Below the pieces are notes generated by a model. The model was not told the DNA's origin. It saw only the letters and a list, made by a program, of their open reading frames with translations, and searched no databases. Shown in pieces: positions 31,236 through 40,700 of a DNA stretch of 64,000 nucleotides; within the stretch, counting starts at the first letter, position 1; each line of letters opens with the position of its first letter. The DNA comes from Bacteroidales bacterium. Lineage in GTDB: Bacteria > Bacteroidota > Bacteroidia > Bacteroidales > VadinHA17. The position numbers and the translations under genes are program-made. The DNA is taken from the NCBI GenBank assembly GCA_029974835.1, contig JARKQN010000022.1, forward strand, positions 1 to 64,000, read 5' to 3'.

Positions 31236-32228
31236 TCAGTATTGCTGCTTCCCCAGCGAATTAAAATAGGTTTTTTCCTCTTCGAAATCGAGTCCGGGAT
31301 TTATCTCTGTAAGCCTTCCGATCTTTTTTAGGATAGACTCCGCAAAAATTTTCAGCGATTGTGACGAAGGCGAAATAATCCTGTGGTTCCTGGCCCTGAC
31401 TACCTCCAACACTTCCCGGTAAAGTTTATCAGTGTCATCGCTGAAATATGTCTGCCTGAAAATATTAAATACATAATCTGCACCGGCTGCAGACGGATGC
31501 ACCATATCGTCGGCATAAAACCTGTAATCGCGAAGATCGTCCATAAAGATTTCATAGGCGGGGAAATAGCCGGGTGCTGATTGATGCGAAAGAATCTCCT
31601 CTATCGCTAGCGTCAGAACCGACTTGCTTACCTGGTTTGCGTGTGCGCCGTCGGCCAGGTATCTTACCGGGCTCAGTGTAAAAACCGTTTTAAGGCCGGG
31701 ATTGAAACTCTTCAGACTGTCCAGAAGAGGCAACCAAAGCCGCGTCACATCCTCAACCTTAAGCATTTCCCTGCTGAAAAGCCCGGAAGGCATCTTGTGA
31801 CAGTTTGATACAATCATGCCTGTCTCCTTAAACCTGAAGACAATGGCTGAGCCAAAAGTGACAAACAGGAATTTTGCCTGCCGCAGGAAATCACGTGCAT
31901 TCTCCAGTGACCGGTTAATCACCGAAAGTGCCAGCCCCGGATCGGCTGATGAAAAATCGGTATAGTGGTAAAAACTATGCCAGAGGTTATCGTGGAAGAC
32001 CAGGTCCTTTTCGGTAAAACTCTTTCCCTGAAGCAGAAGATCGATTGAATTGAAAACGGAGACCGGATTAAACATTGTGCCTGCAGGGTTAATCAGGACT
32101 TTCATTTTTGCTTCTGCCATCCTGCGGCCGGTTTCAACTGCAAAACAAGAACCGGCAAACAGTACCGGGGTAAAATAGGTTATCTTGTCCTGTGAAGGAT
32201 CGGTTTTGACAAGTGTCCGGAGAATCAT
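31236..32228 (-). CDS. GSCFA-domain protein
   Basis: VLFAGSCFAVETGRRMAEAK...NPAGTMFNPVSV; FVTFGSAIVFR. Confidence 0.9.
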   Translation of the reverse strand: MILRTLVKTDPSQDKITYFTPVLFAGSCFAVETGRRMAEAKMKVLINPAGTMFNPVSVFNSIDLLLQGKSFTEKDLVFHDNLWHSFYHYTDFSSADPGLALSVINRSLENARDFLRQAKFLFVTFGSAIVFRFKETGMIVSNCHKMPSGLFSREMLKVEDVTRLWLPLLDSLKSFNPGLKTVFTLSPVRYLADGAHANQVSKSVLTLAIEEILSHQSAPGYFPAYEIFMDDLRDYRFYADDMVHPSAAGADYVFNIFRQTYFSDDTDKLYREVLEVVRARNHRIISPSSQSLKIFAESILKKIGRLTEINPGLDFEEEKTYFNSLGKQQY

Positions 32229-33058
32229 CAGTTTCGGTCAGTTATCTTACCATTTATCCATTTAAGAATATAATCAAAAACCTCATCTCTGAACGGTTCA
32301 TTGTGAAGTTCATGATATCCCCCTTCCCACAGGCGTAAGGTAATTTTGTCCGATTTTGCAGCTATCTCCCGGCTGCCTTCAGGGGAAGTGATAAGGTCGT
32401 CTGTGCCGTGCATCAGCAGTAATGGAACATTCAGTTGGGATATATTTGATAAAACATACCCGGAAGCGCTTACGGCACTGTGGAAAAGTCCCGCCGATAT
32501 TTTGTCATGAACCAGCGGATCTTCAGTATACTTCTTCACAACTTCTTTATCATGAGACAGATGGGCTGTATTAAGAGCTGTTGGCTGTACAAATGACGGA
32601 AAAACCGACTTCATGATTTTAGCGAGAAAGACCCTGGCAGGTGACGGTTCAAAAGTGAGTTTCAGCCATGGGGATGTAACAACGGCTCCCTTAACATCGG
32701 GTCTGGTTCTGAGGAGGTAGCTCAATACTATATTACCGCCGAGGCTGTGTCCGTAAATGAAAAGAGGGATCCCGGGATAGGTTTTCCTGTATTCGGCAAT
32801 CAGCTGATTTATCATTTCATCTGTAAGATCATATGATGAGATGACCCCTCTCTTACCGTCAGATTTTCCGTGTCCGGGCAGATCAACTGCCAGAAAACCG
32901 ATATCCTCCCTAGTAAACCTTGCCGCCCATTCCACATATCTTCCGGTATGATCACCAATACCGTGAACAAGGAGAATGAAGGCTTTCACCTGCGAACCGG
33001 GGCTGTTTATGAAACCCCTGAGCTGCATTCCGTTCTTCAACCTGATGCTGAAATCCAT
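32228..33058 (-). CDS. Alpha/beta hydrolase (lysophospholipase/monoglyceride lipase-like)
   Basis: LLVHGIGDHTGRYVEWAARF, FIYGHSLGGNIVLSYLL, LLMHGTDDLITSPEGS. Confidence 0.92.
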   Translation of the reverse strand: MDFSIRLKNGMQLRGFINSPGSQVKAFILLVHGIGDHTGRYVEWAARFTREDIGFLAVDLPGHGKSDGKRGVISSYDLTDEMINQLIAEYRKTYPGIPLFIYGHSLGGNIVLSYLLRTRPDVKGAVVTSPWLKLTFEPSPARVFLAKIMKSVFPSFVQPTALNTAHLSHDKEVVKKYTEDPLVHDKISAGLFHSAVSASGYVLSNISQLNVPLLLMHGTDDLITSPEGSREIAAKSDKITLRLWEGGYHELHNEPFRDEVFDYILKWINGKITDRN

Positions 33059-33295
33059 ACATTAAAAATTTACAACATAAATATAAACATTACTTTCCCC
33101 CGGACAACCTGTTACTAATCTTTTAACCTGATTAAAATAAATTCCCGGGCTGCATAAGTTAATTTCAATCCGATTAAAAAAAATTCATCTGTCTCCGTAA
33201 TTTATACACAGTGTCTTATATATCTGTATTACTGTTTTTTACAAAATCAATTAAATAGAATTCAGGTAAAAACCCATCTTTTTCGGATTTTCGGA

Positions 33296-33327
33296 TTTGT
33301 TTATCTGTATATTTTATTTTATTTTTG
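33296..33327 (+). promoter_or_regulatory. Bacteroidetes primary-sigma-type promoter for the ECF sigma gene
   Basis: TTTG (33296-33299) - N20 - TATTTTTG (33320-33327); matches TTTG-N~20-TAnnTTTG. Confidence 0.65.
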
Positions 33328-33356
33328 CAGCGACAATAATTTTAAAACTCACAGAG

Positions 33357-33863
33357 ATGACAGCAAATGAATTTAACGACAGGCTTATAGAGATGAAAAG
33401 CAATCTGCAGAGGTTTGCAATGAGTCTCACCACCGACCGCGATGATGCGCTCGACCTTGTACAGGATACCTACCTTAAGGCAATAACATACAGGGACAAA
33501 TTTGTTGATTACTCAAACCTGAAGGCATGGGTTTTCACAATTATGAAGAACACTTTTATAAACAACTACAGGCGGGGTGTCAAGGAGAACACGATAATTG
33601 ACGGAACAAAGGATCTCTATTTTGTCAATCTGCCGCAGGATAAGGGTTTTGCTTCTCCCGAATCGAGTTATGCCGAAGAGGAAATTGAGAAGGCCATAAA
33701 TTCTCTTGATGAAGAATTCAGGCTTCCTTTCAGGATGCATATTGAGGGTTTCAAATACCAGGAAATTGCCGACAAGCTTAATCTCAAGATAGGTACGGTA
33801 AAGAGCAGGATATTCTTCACAAGGCAGAAATTAATGAACATCCTTAAGGATTACAATAACTAA
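33357..33863 (+). CDS. RNA polymerase sigma factor, sigma-70 family (ECF type)
   Basis: DALDLVQDTYLKAITYRDKF region 2; LPFRMHIEGFKYQEIADKLNLKIGTVKSRIFFTRQKL region 4. Start set at MTANEFND. Confidence 0.94.
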   Translation: MTANEFNDRLIEMKSNLQRFAMSLTTDRDDALDLVQDTYLKAITYRDKFVDYSNLKAWVFTIMKNTFINNYRRGVKENTIIDGTKDLYFVNLPQDKGFASPESSYAEEEIEKAINSLDEEFRLPFRMHIEGFKYQEIADKLNLKIGTVKSRIFFTRQKLMNILKDYNN

Positions 33864-33886
33864 ATGATAAGGTTTTATGTCTGTTG

Positions 33887-33916
33887 AAGGGCTGTCCGCA
33901 AGGTCAGCCCTTTTGT
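33887..33916 (+). terminator. Rho-independent terminator after the sigma factor
   Basis: AAGGGCTG...CAGCCCTT stem (33887-33912) followed by TTGTTTG. Confidence 0.75.
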
Positions 33917-33920
33917 TTGT

Positions 33921-34976
33921 TTAGAGTCTCCCTGCCCTGCCTTTACGCCGTATTGCCAACCTGTAGAGGAAGTAAAGGGCACACGCAATTGTAATTACCC
34001 ATGCCCAGATATTTGTTTTCTCCGATTCAGCCCACATAACATACGGTTCAGTCATAAAATATTCTGATTTTACCGGCCAGAGAACATAACCCGTGCTGTC
34101 GGCAAATCCGCTGGTACCTGTAAGTCTTCCCGGCATAAAGGTTTTTTCGGTGTAGTTGCTGAAGCTGCGCAGGAGTACTTCCTGTACCTCATTCATTGCC
34201 GAATCAGCTTCGGCACGGAACCTTGAAGCATACTCTTCGCCGACAAGAAAGCTCAGGATGACTCCGCTGTTCCAAAGGCTGTCGGTGTCTTTGTTTTTCA
34301 GGTCCAGGTACCTGTAGAGGCTGTCTTCTTTCGATTTCAGGTTATCGAACACTACTGCGCCGGAGGTCTTCTCCTTTACCATCCTGCTGAATAACTCTGA
34401 CCATTCCGCCACAAAACTTCTGATTATCCACTCAGTTGTTTTTGAGTTTACGCTTTCCTCAATGGCCTTATACCTGAGGCTGTCCGGGCCTTTAAGGAGT
34501 TTTTCCTTCAGACTTTCGGGGGAATAAAAGAATTCTGATTCGCTTTTCTCCATAAAACGGGATAAAGGATACCCGTTTTTTGTTCTGGCCTCTATGATTT
34601 CTGCAAATCTGAATGCGGTATTAAACCATCTGAAGCTTTTCTTAAATTCAACGCGACGCTTCTCCTCCCTGTTAAAGCTGCTGTCTGTCTCATAATATTC
34701 ATTGATTTCCCTGAAATTCCTGAAAAGTTTTTCAGCTCTCCTTACCCACAGGGTATCGCCTTCAGGGTTTATTTCGAGGGTGTCGGTTATTATCCATGTG
34801 GTATCGTATGGAACCTGTACATTGCTGATGCTGAAGTTTTTCCCGCTGTGTTTCATTACAATCTCCCTGAGAACCGAGCCGTCGGGTCTGACGAAATTAA
34901 CAACCGTCGTTTCCGGCCTGTTGCAGGAATGGAGCGCAAACAGCATGAGGAAAGAGGCAGAAAGAATTTTTTTCAT
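33921..34976 (-). CDS. Hypothetical lipoprotein with C-terminal TM helix
   Basis: MKKILSASFLMLFALHSCNRPE lipobox; C-terminal IWAWVITIACALYFLYRLAIRRKGRAGRL. Confidence 0.7.
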   Translation of the reverse strand: MKKILSASFLMLFALHSCNRPETTVVNFVRPDGSVLREIVMKHSGKNFSISNVQVPYDTTWIITDTLEINPEGDTLWVRRAEKLFRNFREINEYYETDSSFNREEKRRVEFKKSFRWFNTAFRFAEIIEARTKNGYPLSRFMEKSESEFFYSPESLKEKLLKGPDSLRYKAIEESVNSKTTEWIIRSFVAEWSELFSRMVKEKTSGAVVFDNLKSKEDSLYRYLDLKNKDTDSLWNSGVILSFLVGEEYASRFRAEADSAMNEVQEVLLRSFSNYTEKTFMPGRLTGTSGFADSTGYVLWPVKSEYFMTEPYVMWAESEKTNIWAWVITIACALYFLYRLAIRRKGRAGRL

Positions 34977-35119
34977 AGATTCCTGACTATTATAAATTTG
35001 GTTATCTGATTACAATCTATTGCTTTCTTTGTCTTGCCGTCTTCTGCGGGCCGGCAGGGAAAACAAACAGAAAGGTAACAACAAATTTTATTTTCTTGTA
35101 TTTTCCGTGCCTGAAATCT

Positions 35120-35539
35120 ATGATAGTTATGCAAAGAACCATTATTATCAGTACCGCATCACGGAATTGCCTGTACGATATTACCGCCGAAGTAAAAAGG
35201 ATTGTTAAGGAGAGTGGAATAAGGGAAGGCATTGTATCGGTATATGCGCGCGGTTCGACAGCTGCAGTGATGATACAGGAGAACTGGGACAATTCGGTAC
35301 AGACCGATGTGGTGAATCTGCTTGCAAAGCTTATACCGCATGGCGTCTGGGAGCATGACAGGCAGGACAACAACGGCGACTCACATCTTAAGGCAGGTCT
35401 TGTCGGGCCTTCCGAGACAATACCCGTAATTAACGGGGAGCCGGGGCTTTCAACATGGCAGAATATTTTCCTTTGCGAATTTGACGGTCCGCGCAGCAGG
35501 CGTGAAGTGGTTGTAACCGTTTTGGGTGAGAAAGGCTGA
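35120..35539 (+). CDS. YjbQ/UPF0047-family protein (secondary thiamine-phosphate synthase-like)
   Basis: GIVSVYARGSTAAVMIQENWD...NGDSHLKAGLVGPSETIPVINGEPGLSTWQNIFLCEFDGPRSRREVVVTVLG; probable start at MIVMQRTI. Confidence 0.9.
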   Translation: MIVMQRTIIISTASRNCLYDITAEVKRIVKESGIREGIVSVYARGSTAAVMIQENWDNSVQTDVVNLLAKLIPHGVWEHDRQDNNGDSHLKAGLVGPSETIPVINGEPGLSTWQNIFLCEFDGPRSRREVVVTVLGEKG

Positions 35540-35564
35540 GACGTGTAACCGGCTGCACCGGCTG

Positions 35565-36500
35565 TTACAACAGGCCGGATTCCTTACCGGTGAGTACGTC
35601 GATATTTTTCCTGAACCTTTCAAAGCCTTTACGATAGACCGGGGAGTTCTTAAAAATTCTCCTGAAATCGTCCTCGGTCATTGCCTGCCAGCCGGCGAGG
35701 TTTAATGACCTTAGTTCATCATTTATTTTAAGTTCAGGATGGTTATGGGTTTTTGCCTTTTTGTTCAGAGGGCACACCTCCTGGCATATATCGCATCCGA
35801 ATATCCTGTTGTCAATTTTCTCGCATAACGCTTTATCAATTGGCTCCCTGTTTTCAATTGTAAGGTTTGAGATGCATTTTGAGGTATCGATTGTACGGTT
35901 TTCATTTATTGCCCCGGTGGGACACCTTTCGATGCATATCCGGCACTCTCCGCATTTACCGTCTGTATAAGGCAGGTCATATTCAAGCTCGGTGGTAACG
36001 AGGATTATCCCCAGAAAAAGGAATGATCCGGTCTTCTCATTTATCAGAACCGAATTCTTCCCCTGCCAGCCAAGACCGGCCTCGACGGCCCATGCTTTTT
36101 CGGCTATACATGACGAATCGCAGAAGACACTTCCCTCTGCCGACGGGTCAAGATCCTTAATAAATCCGAGCAATGTTTTAAGCCTGTCTGTAATAAAATC
36201 ATGGTAATCTGTTCCGAGTGCATACCGGGCCACAACCGGGACATTTCTTTCAGACTGGATTTCGTCTGTGAAATAATTCAGACCCGTCACTATCACTGAT
36301 TTGACTCCCGGGAGCAGCAGTGAAGGATTGAACCGTTTCGGGATATCCCTGCAGAGCCATTTCATATTGCTGTTCAGTCCCTCCCCGCACCATTTTCTGA
36401 AGACCTCTTCATATTCCGAAAGATGCCTGGCGCGGGCAATGCCGCACAGGTCGAAGCCAAGCGACACCGCTTTCAGTCTTATTTCGGATGTGATGTTCAT
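35565..36500 (-). CDS. queG: Epoxyqueuosine reductase QueG
   Basis: GWQGKNSVLINEKTGSFLFLGIILVT; CGECRICIERCPTGAI and CDICQEVCPLNKK 4Fe-4S motifs. Confidence 0.95.
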   Translation of the reverse strand: MNITSEIRLKAVSLGFDLCGIARARHLSEYEEVFRKWCGEGLNSNMKWLCRDIPKRFNPSLLLPGVKSVIVTGLNYFTDEIQSERNVPVVARYALGTDYHDFITDRLKTLLGFIKDLDPSAEGSVFCDSSCIAEKAWAVEAGLGWQGKNSVLINEKTGSFLFLGIILVTTELEYDLPYTDGKCGECRICIERCPTGAINENRTIDTSKCISNLTIENREPIDKALCEKIDNRIFGCDICQEVCPLNKKAKTHNHPELKINDELRSLNLAGWQAMTEDDFRRIFKNSPVYRKGFERFRKNIDVLTGKESGLL

Positions 36501-36527
36501 GCCGCAGGAATTCCCTGAGTTGCCGGA

Positions 36528-36848
36528 TCACATAAAACCAAGTTCCAGGCGGGCTTCATCGCTCATCATGCTTTTGTCCCAGCGGGGCGAGAAGGTGAGC
36601 TTCAGGTCACAATCCTTTACTCCTGCCGTTCCTGCCACCTTGTATTTAACCTCTTCAACAAGGTCTTCGGCCATTGGGCAGTTGGGTGCGGTGAGCGTCA
36701 TGGTGATATGTGCTACACGGTCATCGTCAAGGTCTATTTCGTAAATCAGACCCAGGTCGTAGATGTTTACCGGTATCTCAGGGTCATATACTGATTTAAG
36801 CACCGAGACTATCCGCGATTCTGTTTCTAGTTTTTCCTGGAAATCCAT
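36528..36848 (-). CDS. DUF59/MIP18-family Fe-S assembly protein of the SUF locus
   Basis: VLKSVYDPEIPVNIYDLGLIYEIDL...MTLTAPNCPMAEDLVEEV. Confidence 0.92.
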   Translation of the reverse strand: MDFQEKLETESRIVSVLKSVYDPEIPVNIYDLGLIYEIDLDDDRVAHITMTLTAPNCPMAEDLVEEVKYKVAGTAGVKDCDLKLTFSPRWDKSMMSDEARLELGFM

Positions 36849-36893
36849 TTTTCCTCCGTTTTTAATTTTCCGTGACTTCAGTTTTCCGGCAGG

Positions 36894-37340
36894 TCAGGCA
36901 GTTTTGTCAGGGTTTTTCAGTTCAAACGCAAGAGCGTAAAGCCTCATCTGTTTTATCATTGCCAGCAGCCCGTTGGAGCGTGTTGGTGAGAGATTCTGTC
37001 TCAGGTTTATTTTGTCGATGAACCACAGGTTGGCGTTTTTTATTTCCCGGGGCGTGCGGCCCGAAAGCACCCTTACAAGAAGAGATACGATTCCCTTTGT
37101 GATAAGGGCGTCGCTGTCGGCCTTAAAAAACAGAAGCCCGTTCCTGAATTCAGGCACCAGCCACACTTTCGACTGGCATCCTTCAATAAGATATTCATTT
37201 GTTTTTTCTGCCTGATCAACCGGGGGAAGCTCCCTGCCCAATTCTATAAGCAGGTTATACCTGTCCATCCAGTCGTTGAAGGCTTCAAATTCAGCGGTTA
37301 TCTGTTCCTGTACTTCATCTGTTGTCATAGCCTGATTCAA
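36894..37340 (-). CDS. sufE: Cysteine desulfuration protein SufE
   Basis: DRYNLLIELGRELPPV...YLIEGCQSKVWLVPE; LSPTRSNGLLAMIKQM. Confidence 0.95.
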   Translation of the reverse strand: MNQAMTTDEVQEQITAEFEAFNDWMDRYNLLIELGRELPPVDQAEKTNEYLIEGCQSKVWLVPEFRNGLLFFKADSDALITKGIVSLLVRVLSGRTPREIKNANLWFIDKINLRQNLSPTRSNGLLAMIKQMRLYALAFELKNPDKTA

Positions 37341-38554
37341 AAAAACATATCTCTGACTCTGTTTATGCCTTCAATCAGCGTATCGACCTCCTCACGGGTG
37401 TTATAGAAGCAGAGTGATGCCCGTATTGTTCCGTCGAGGCCGAGTCTTTCGATAAGCGGCTGGGCGCAGTGATTACCGGTCCGCACGGCTATTCCGAGTT
37501 TATCGAGCACCATTCCGGCGTCATAATGATGGACGCCTTCAAGGTTAAAGGAGAATACCGGCACGCCGGGAACTGAACCGCCTGCCATTTTCAGTCCGGG
37601 TATCTCCGACAAAGCTGACCATGTATAACCGAGTAAATCTTTTTCGAGCGATTCGATATACTCCGGACCTGTTTCCCTGAGATAATCGATTGCGCGTGCA
37701 AGGCCGATGGCACCGGGAAAATTTGTCGTGCCTGCTTCAAACTTAAAGGGCAGGGCGTTGTAGGTTGTTTTTTCAAAAGTGACCTTTTCAATCATATCGC
37801 CGCCGCCCTGGAAGGGGGGCATGGATTCGAGAATTTCGCGTTTGCCGTAAAGCACGCCGATACCGGCGGGACCGTAAATTTTATGTCCGGAAAAAGCATA
37901 GAAATCGCAGTCCGTTTCCATCACATCGTTCATTCCATGCTGAACGCCCTGTGCCCCGTCGACAAGCACCGGTATGTTGTACCTGTGCGCCTCTTCGATT
38001 ATTTCCTTTACGGGCAGAACCACGCCTGTTGCATTTGAAACCTGTGTCACTGCCACAAGCCTGGTCTTTTTTGACAGCATCCTGGTGTATTCCTCAAAAA
38101 CCAACCTGCAGTTGTCATCCACAGGAATTACCTTAAGGGTGGCTCCTTTCCGGTCGCACAGCATTTGCCACGGCACTATGTTTGAGTGATGTTCGAGTGT
38201 GCTGATTATGATTTCATCTCCCTTTTTAACGAACCTCTCGCCGAAAGAGTATGCTACAAGGTTAATTGACCCTGTGGTTCCCGGCGTGAAGATAATTTCT
38301 TCCTTTTGTGAGGCATTCAGAAAGGATCTTATCTTCTCCCTGGCGTTTTCGTAGGCCTCGGAGGCCTTGTCGCTCAGGAAATGTACGCCCCGGTGGACAT
38401 TTGCATTATATTCCGTATATACCTCGTTCATTGCCTCGATAACGCAGGAGGGTTTCTGTGTTGTGGCTGCATTGTCGAGGTAAACAAGCGGCTTTCCGTA
38501 AACGCTTGTGCTTAGAATGGAGAAGTCCTTTCGTATTTCTGTTATTTTTTTCAC
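37337..38554 (-). CDS. sufS: Cysteine desulfurase SufS
   Basis: YLDNAATTQKPSCVI; DFYAFSGHKIYGPAGIGVLYGK; VRTGNHCAQPLIERLG. Confidence 0.97.
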   Translation of the reverse strand: MKKITEIRKDFSILSTSVYGKPLVYLDNAATTQKPSCVIEAMNEVYTEYNANVHRGVHFLSDKASEAYENAREKIRSFLNASQKEEIIFTPGTTGSINLVAYSFGERFVKKGDEIIISTLEHHSNIVPWQMLCDRKGATLKVIPVDDNCRLVFEEYTRMLSKKTRLVAVTQVSNATGVVLPVKEIIEEAHRYNIPVLVDGAQGVQHGMNDVMETDCDFYAFSGHKIYGPAGIGVLYGKREILESMPPFQGGGDMIEKVTFEKTTYNALPFKFEAGTTNFPGAIGLARAIDYLRETGPEYIESLEKDLLGYTWSALSEIPGLKMAGGSVPGVPVFSFNLEGVHHYDAGMVLDKLGIAVRTGNHCAQPLIERLGLDGTIRASLCFYNTREEVDTLIEGINRVRDMFF

Positions 38555-38564
38555 AATAGTATCG

Positions 38565-39923
38565 TTAACCGCATTTCACCATACAGGAAGCGCATCTTGA
38601 GAGCTCACCCCTGAGGCGCTGCATTACGAGGTCGTCCATTCTCTGCCGGAGTGGTTCGACCGGTATGTTTCTTATCACGTCGTGTGCAAAACCGAACATC
38701 AGCAGGAGGCGTGCTTCGGCTTTGCTGATGCCTCTCGACTGCAGGTAGAACATTGCATTTTCATCGAGCTGACCAACCGTTGCGCCGTGAGTACATTTTA
38801 CATCGTCGGCCAAAATTTCGAGCTGGGGTTTTGAATTCATTTTGGTATCAGGAGTGAGCAGTATTGTGCTGTTTCGCTGATATGCAGATGTGCGTTGTGC
38901 GTCTTTTGCTACAAAAATCCTTCCGTTGAACGCCGCAGTTGACATATCGTCAAGAACTCCCTTGAAGAGCTGATTGCTGTTACAGTCGGGAACGAGGTGT
39001 TCGACATTCACATAATTATCGACATGCTGGAATTTGTCGGCAAGGTATAGCCCGAGCGAAAGGCATTCGGCCCTTTCACCGGCCAGCATATGTTTTGTTG
39101 TGTTACGCACAAGTCCGCCGTGAAGGGTGATGTTGTTCGATGAAACCCGTGAGCCGCTTTCCTGGTAAATAAAAGTGTTCGTGATTTTGGATGAGTTATT
39201 ATGCTCATTCTGAACCCGGATAAGGTTAAAGACTGCATTTTTACCGACGAAGGCTTCGGTAACACCGTTTGTAAGGAACCTGTTTGGTGACAGAGTATGA
39301 TCGCACACGATGAGACTCACATCCGAATCTTCTTCAGCAACAATAAGATTGCGGTGCTGGTTAAAGATGTCTTTTTCTGATTCAACCAGGTTAATTATCT
39401 GGATGGGTTTGTTCAGCCGCACCCCCGGCGGGACGTAGATGAATACCCCGTCGGATGCCAGGGCTGTGTTAAGATGGATAAGGGAGTCGTTTTCGCCGCT
39501 GATATATTTTCCGAAGTGTTTTTCGACAACGTCCCGGAATTTTTTTGCTGCCTCATTAAGGCTCCCGATCCATACGCCGCCCGGGAGCTTTTTGATTTTA
39601 TCGGCAATTGTCGGATAGAATCCGTTTATCAGTATTACTCCATGCGAGTCGAGGTCGGCAACATCACATTTAAACCTCTCTGCCTTTGCGAAGTCGTCCG
39701 GACCGGGTATAAAGAAGCTGTCATAATCATGGCGGAAAAGGGGCTCAACGTTGGTGTATTTATAGGCCTCGTTTTTGCGCGTGGGTATGCCAAGTTCCAG
39801 GAACTTCTCCATCGCCTTTTCCCGGGCGGAATTAAAGAGTTCGAAAGAAGATGCTCTGATGCCGGGTATTGTCTGGCTGAACAGCCGGCTGAATTTATCT
39901 GTCAGCTCATTCCTGGTTTCCAT
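38565..39923 (-). CDS. sufD: Fe-S cluster assembly protein SufD
   Basis: FNGRIFVAKDAQRTSAYQRNSTILLTPDTKMNSKPQLEILADDVKCTHGATVGQLDENAMFYLQSRGI. Confidence 0.95.
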   Translation of the reverse strand: METRNELTDKFSRLFSQTIPGIRASSFELFNSAREKAMEKFLELGIPTRKNEAYKYTNVEPLFRHDYDSFFIPGPDDFAKAERFKCDVADLDSHGVILINGFYPTIADKIKKLPGGVWIGSLNEAAKKFRDVVEKHFGKYISGENDSLIHLNTALASDGVFIYVPPGVRLNKPIQIINLVESEKDIFNQHRNLIVAEEDSDVSLIVCDHTLSPNRFLTNGVTEAFVGKNAVFNLIRVQNEHNNSSKITNTFIYQESGSRVSSNNITLHGGLVRNTTKHMLAGERAECLSLGLYLADKFQHVDNYVNVEHLVPDCNSNQLFKGVLDDMSTAAFNGRIFVAKDAQRTSAYQRNSTILLTPDTKMNSKPQLEILADDVKCTHGATVGQLDENAMFYLQSRGISKAEARLLLMFGFAHDVIRNIPVEPLRQRMDDLVMQRLRGELSRCASCMVKCG

Positions 39924-40684
39924 GTCTGAACGCTGTTTTCCTCACCTGTTTTTATCCATTCATAACCTTTTTTCTCCAGTTCAAGGGCAAGTTCTTTACC
40001 GGCCGACCGCACTATCCTTCCGTCGTAAAGCACATGAACATGATCGGGGATGATATAGTCGAGCAGTCGCTGGTAGTGGGTTATCACTATTGTTGCGTTA
40101 TCGGGTTTCCTGAGGCGGTTGACGCCGTTTGCCACAATCTTCAGTGCGTCGATATCGAGTCCGGAGTCGGTTTCGTCGAGAATTGCGAGTTTAGGTTCGA
40201 GCATTGCCATCTGGAAAATTTCGTTCTTTTTCTTTTCGCCTCCCGAGAATCCTTCGTTAACAGAACGGTTAGCCAGTTTTGAGTCTATTTCGACAAGCTC
40301 CTTTTTCTCGCGCATCATTTTAAGGAAGTCGGATGCAGAGAGCGGTTCAAGACCTTTGTGTTTTCTGTGTTCATTAACCGCTGTTTTGAGGAAATTGACC
40401 ATGCTTACGCCGGGTATTTCAATCGGGTACTGGAATCCGAGGAATATACCTTCGCGCGATCTCTCCTCCGGGGCCATCGAAAGAAGGTCTTTGCCGTAAT
40501 ATTTCACGGTTCCCTCGGTTACATCTGCAAAATCGCGTCCGGCCAGAATAGAGGCCAGGGTACTCTTCCCCGAACCGTTTGGACCCATAATGGCGTGGAT
40601 CTCTCCTTCCTTCACTTCGAGGTTTATACCCTTAAGAATCTCGCGTCCTTCAATTGATGCTCTTAAATTTCTGATTACAAGCAT
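39902..40684 (-). CDS. sufC: Fe-S cluster assembly ATPase SufC
   Basis: MLVIRNLRASIEGREILKGINLEVKEGEIHAIMGPNGSGKSTLASILAG; NEGFSGGEKKKNEI. Start set at internal ATG. Confidence 0.96.
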   Translation of the reverse strand: MLVIRNLRASIEGREILKGINLEVKEGEIHAIMGPNGSGKSTLASILAGRDFADVTEGTVKYYGKDLLSMAPEERSREGIFLGFQYPIEIPGVSMVNFLKTAVNEHRKHKGLEPLSASDFLKMMREKKELVEIDSKLANRSVNEGFSGGEKKKNEIFQMAMLEPKLAILDETDSGLDIDALKIVANGVNRLRKPDNATIVITHYQRLLDYIIPDHVHVLYDGRIVRSAGKELALELEKKGYEWIKTGEENSVQTWKPGMS

Positions 40685-40700
40685 ATAATAATATTTAAAA

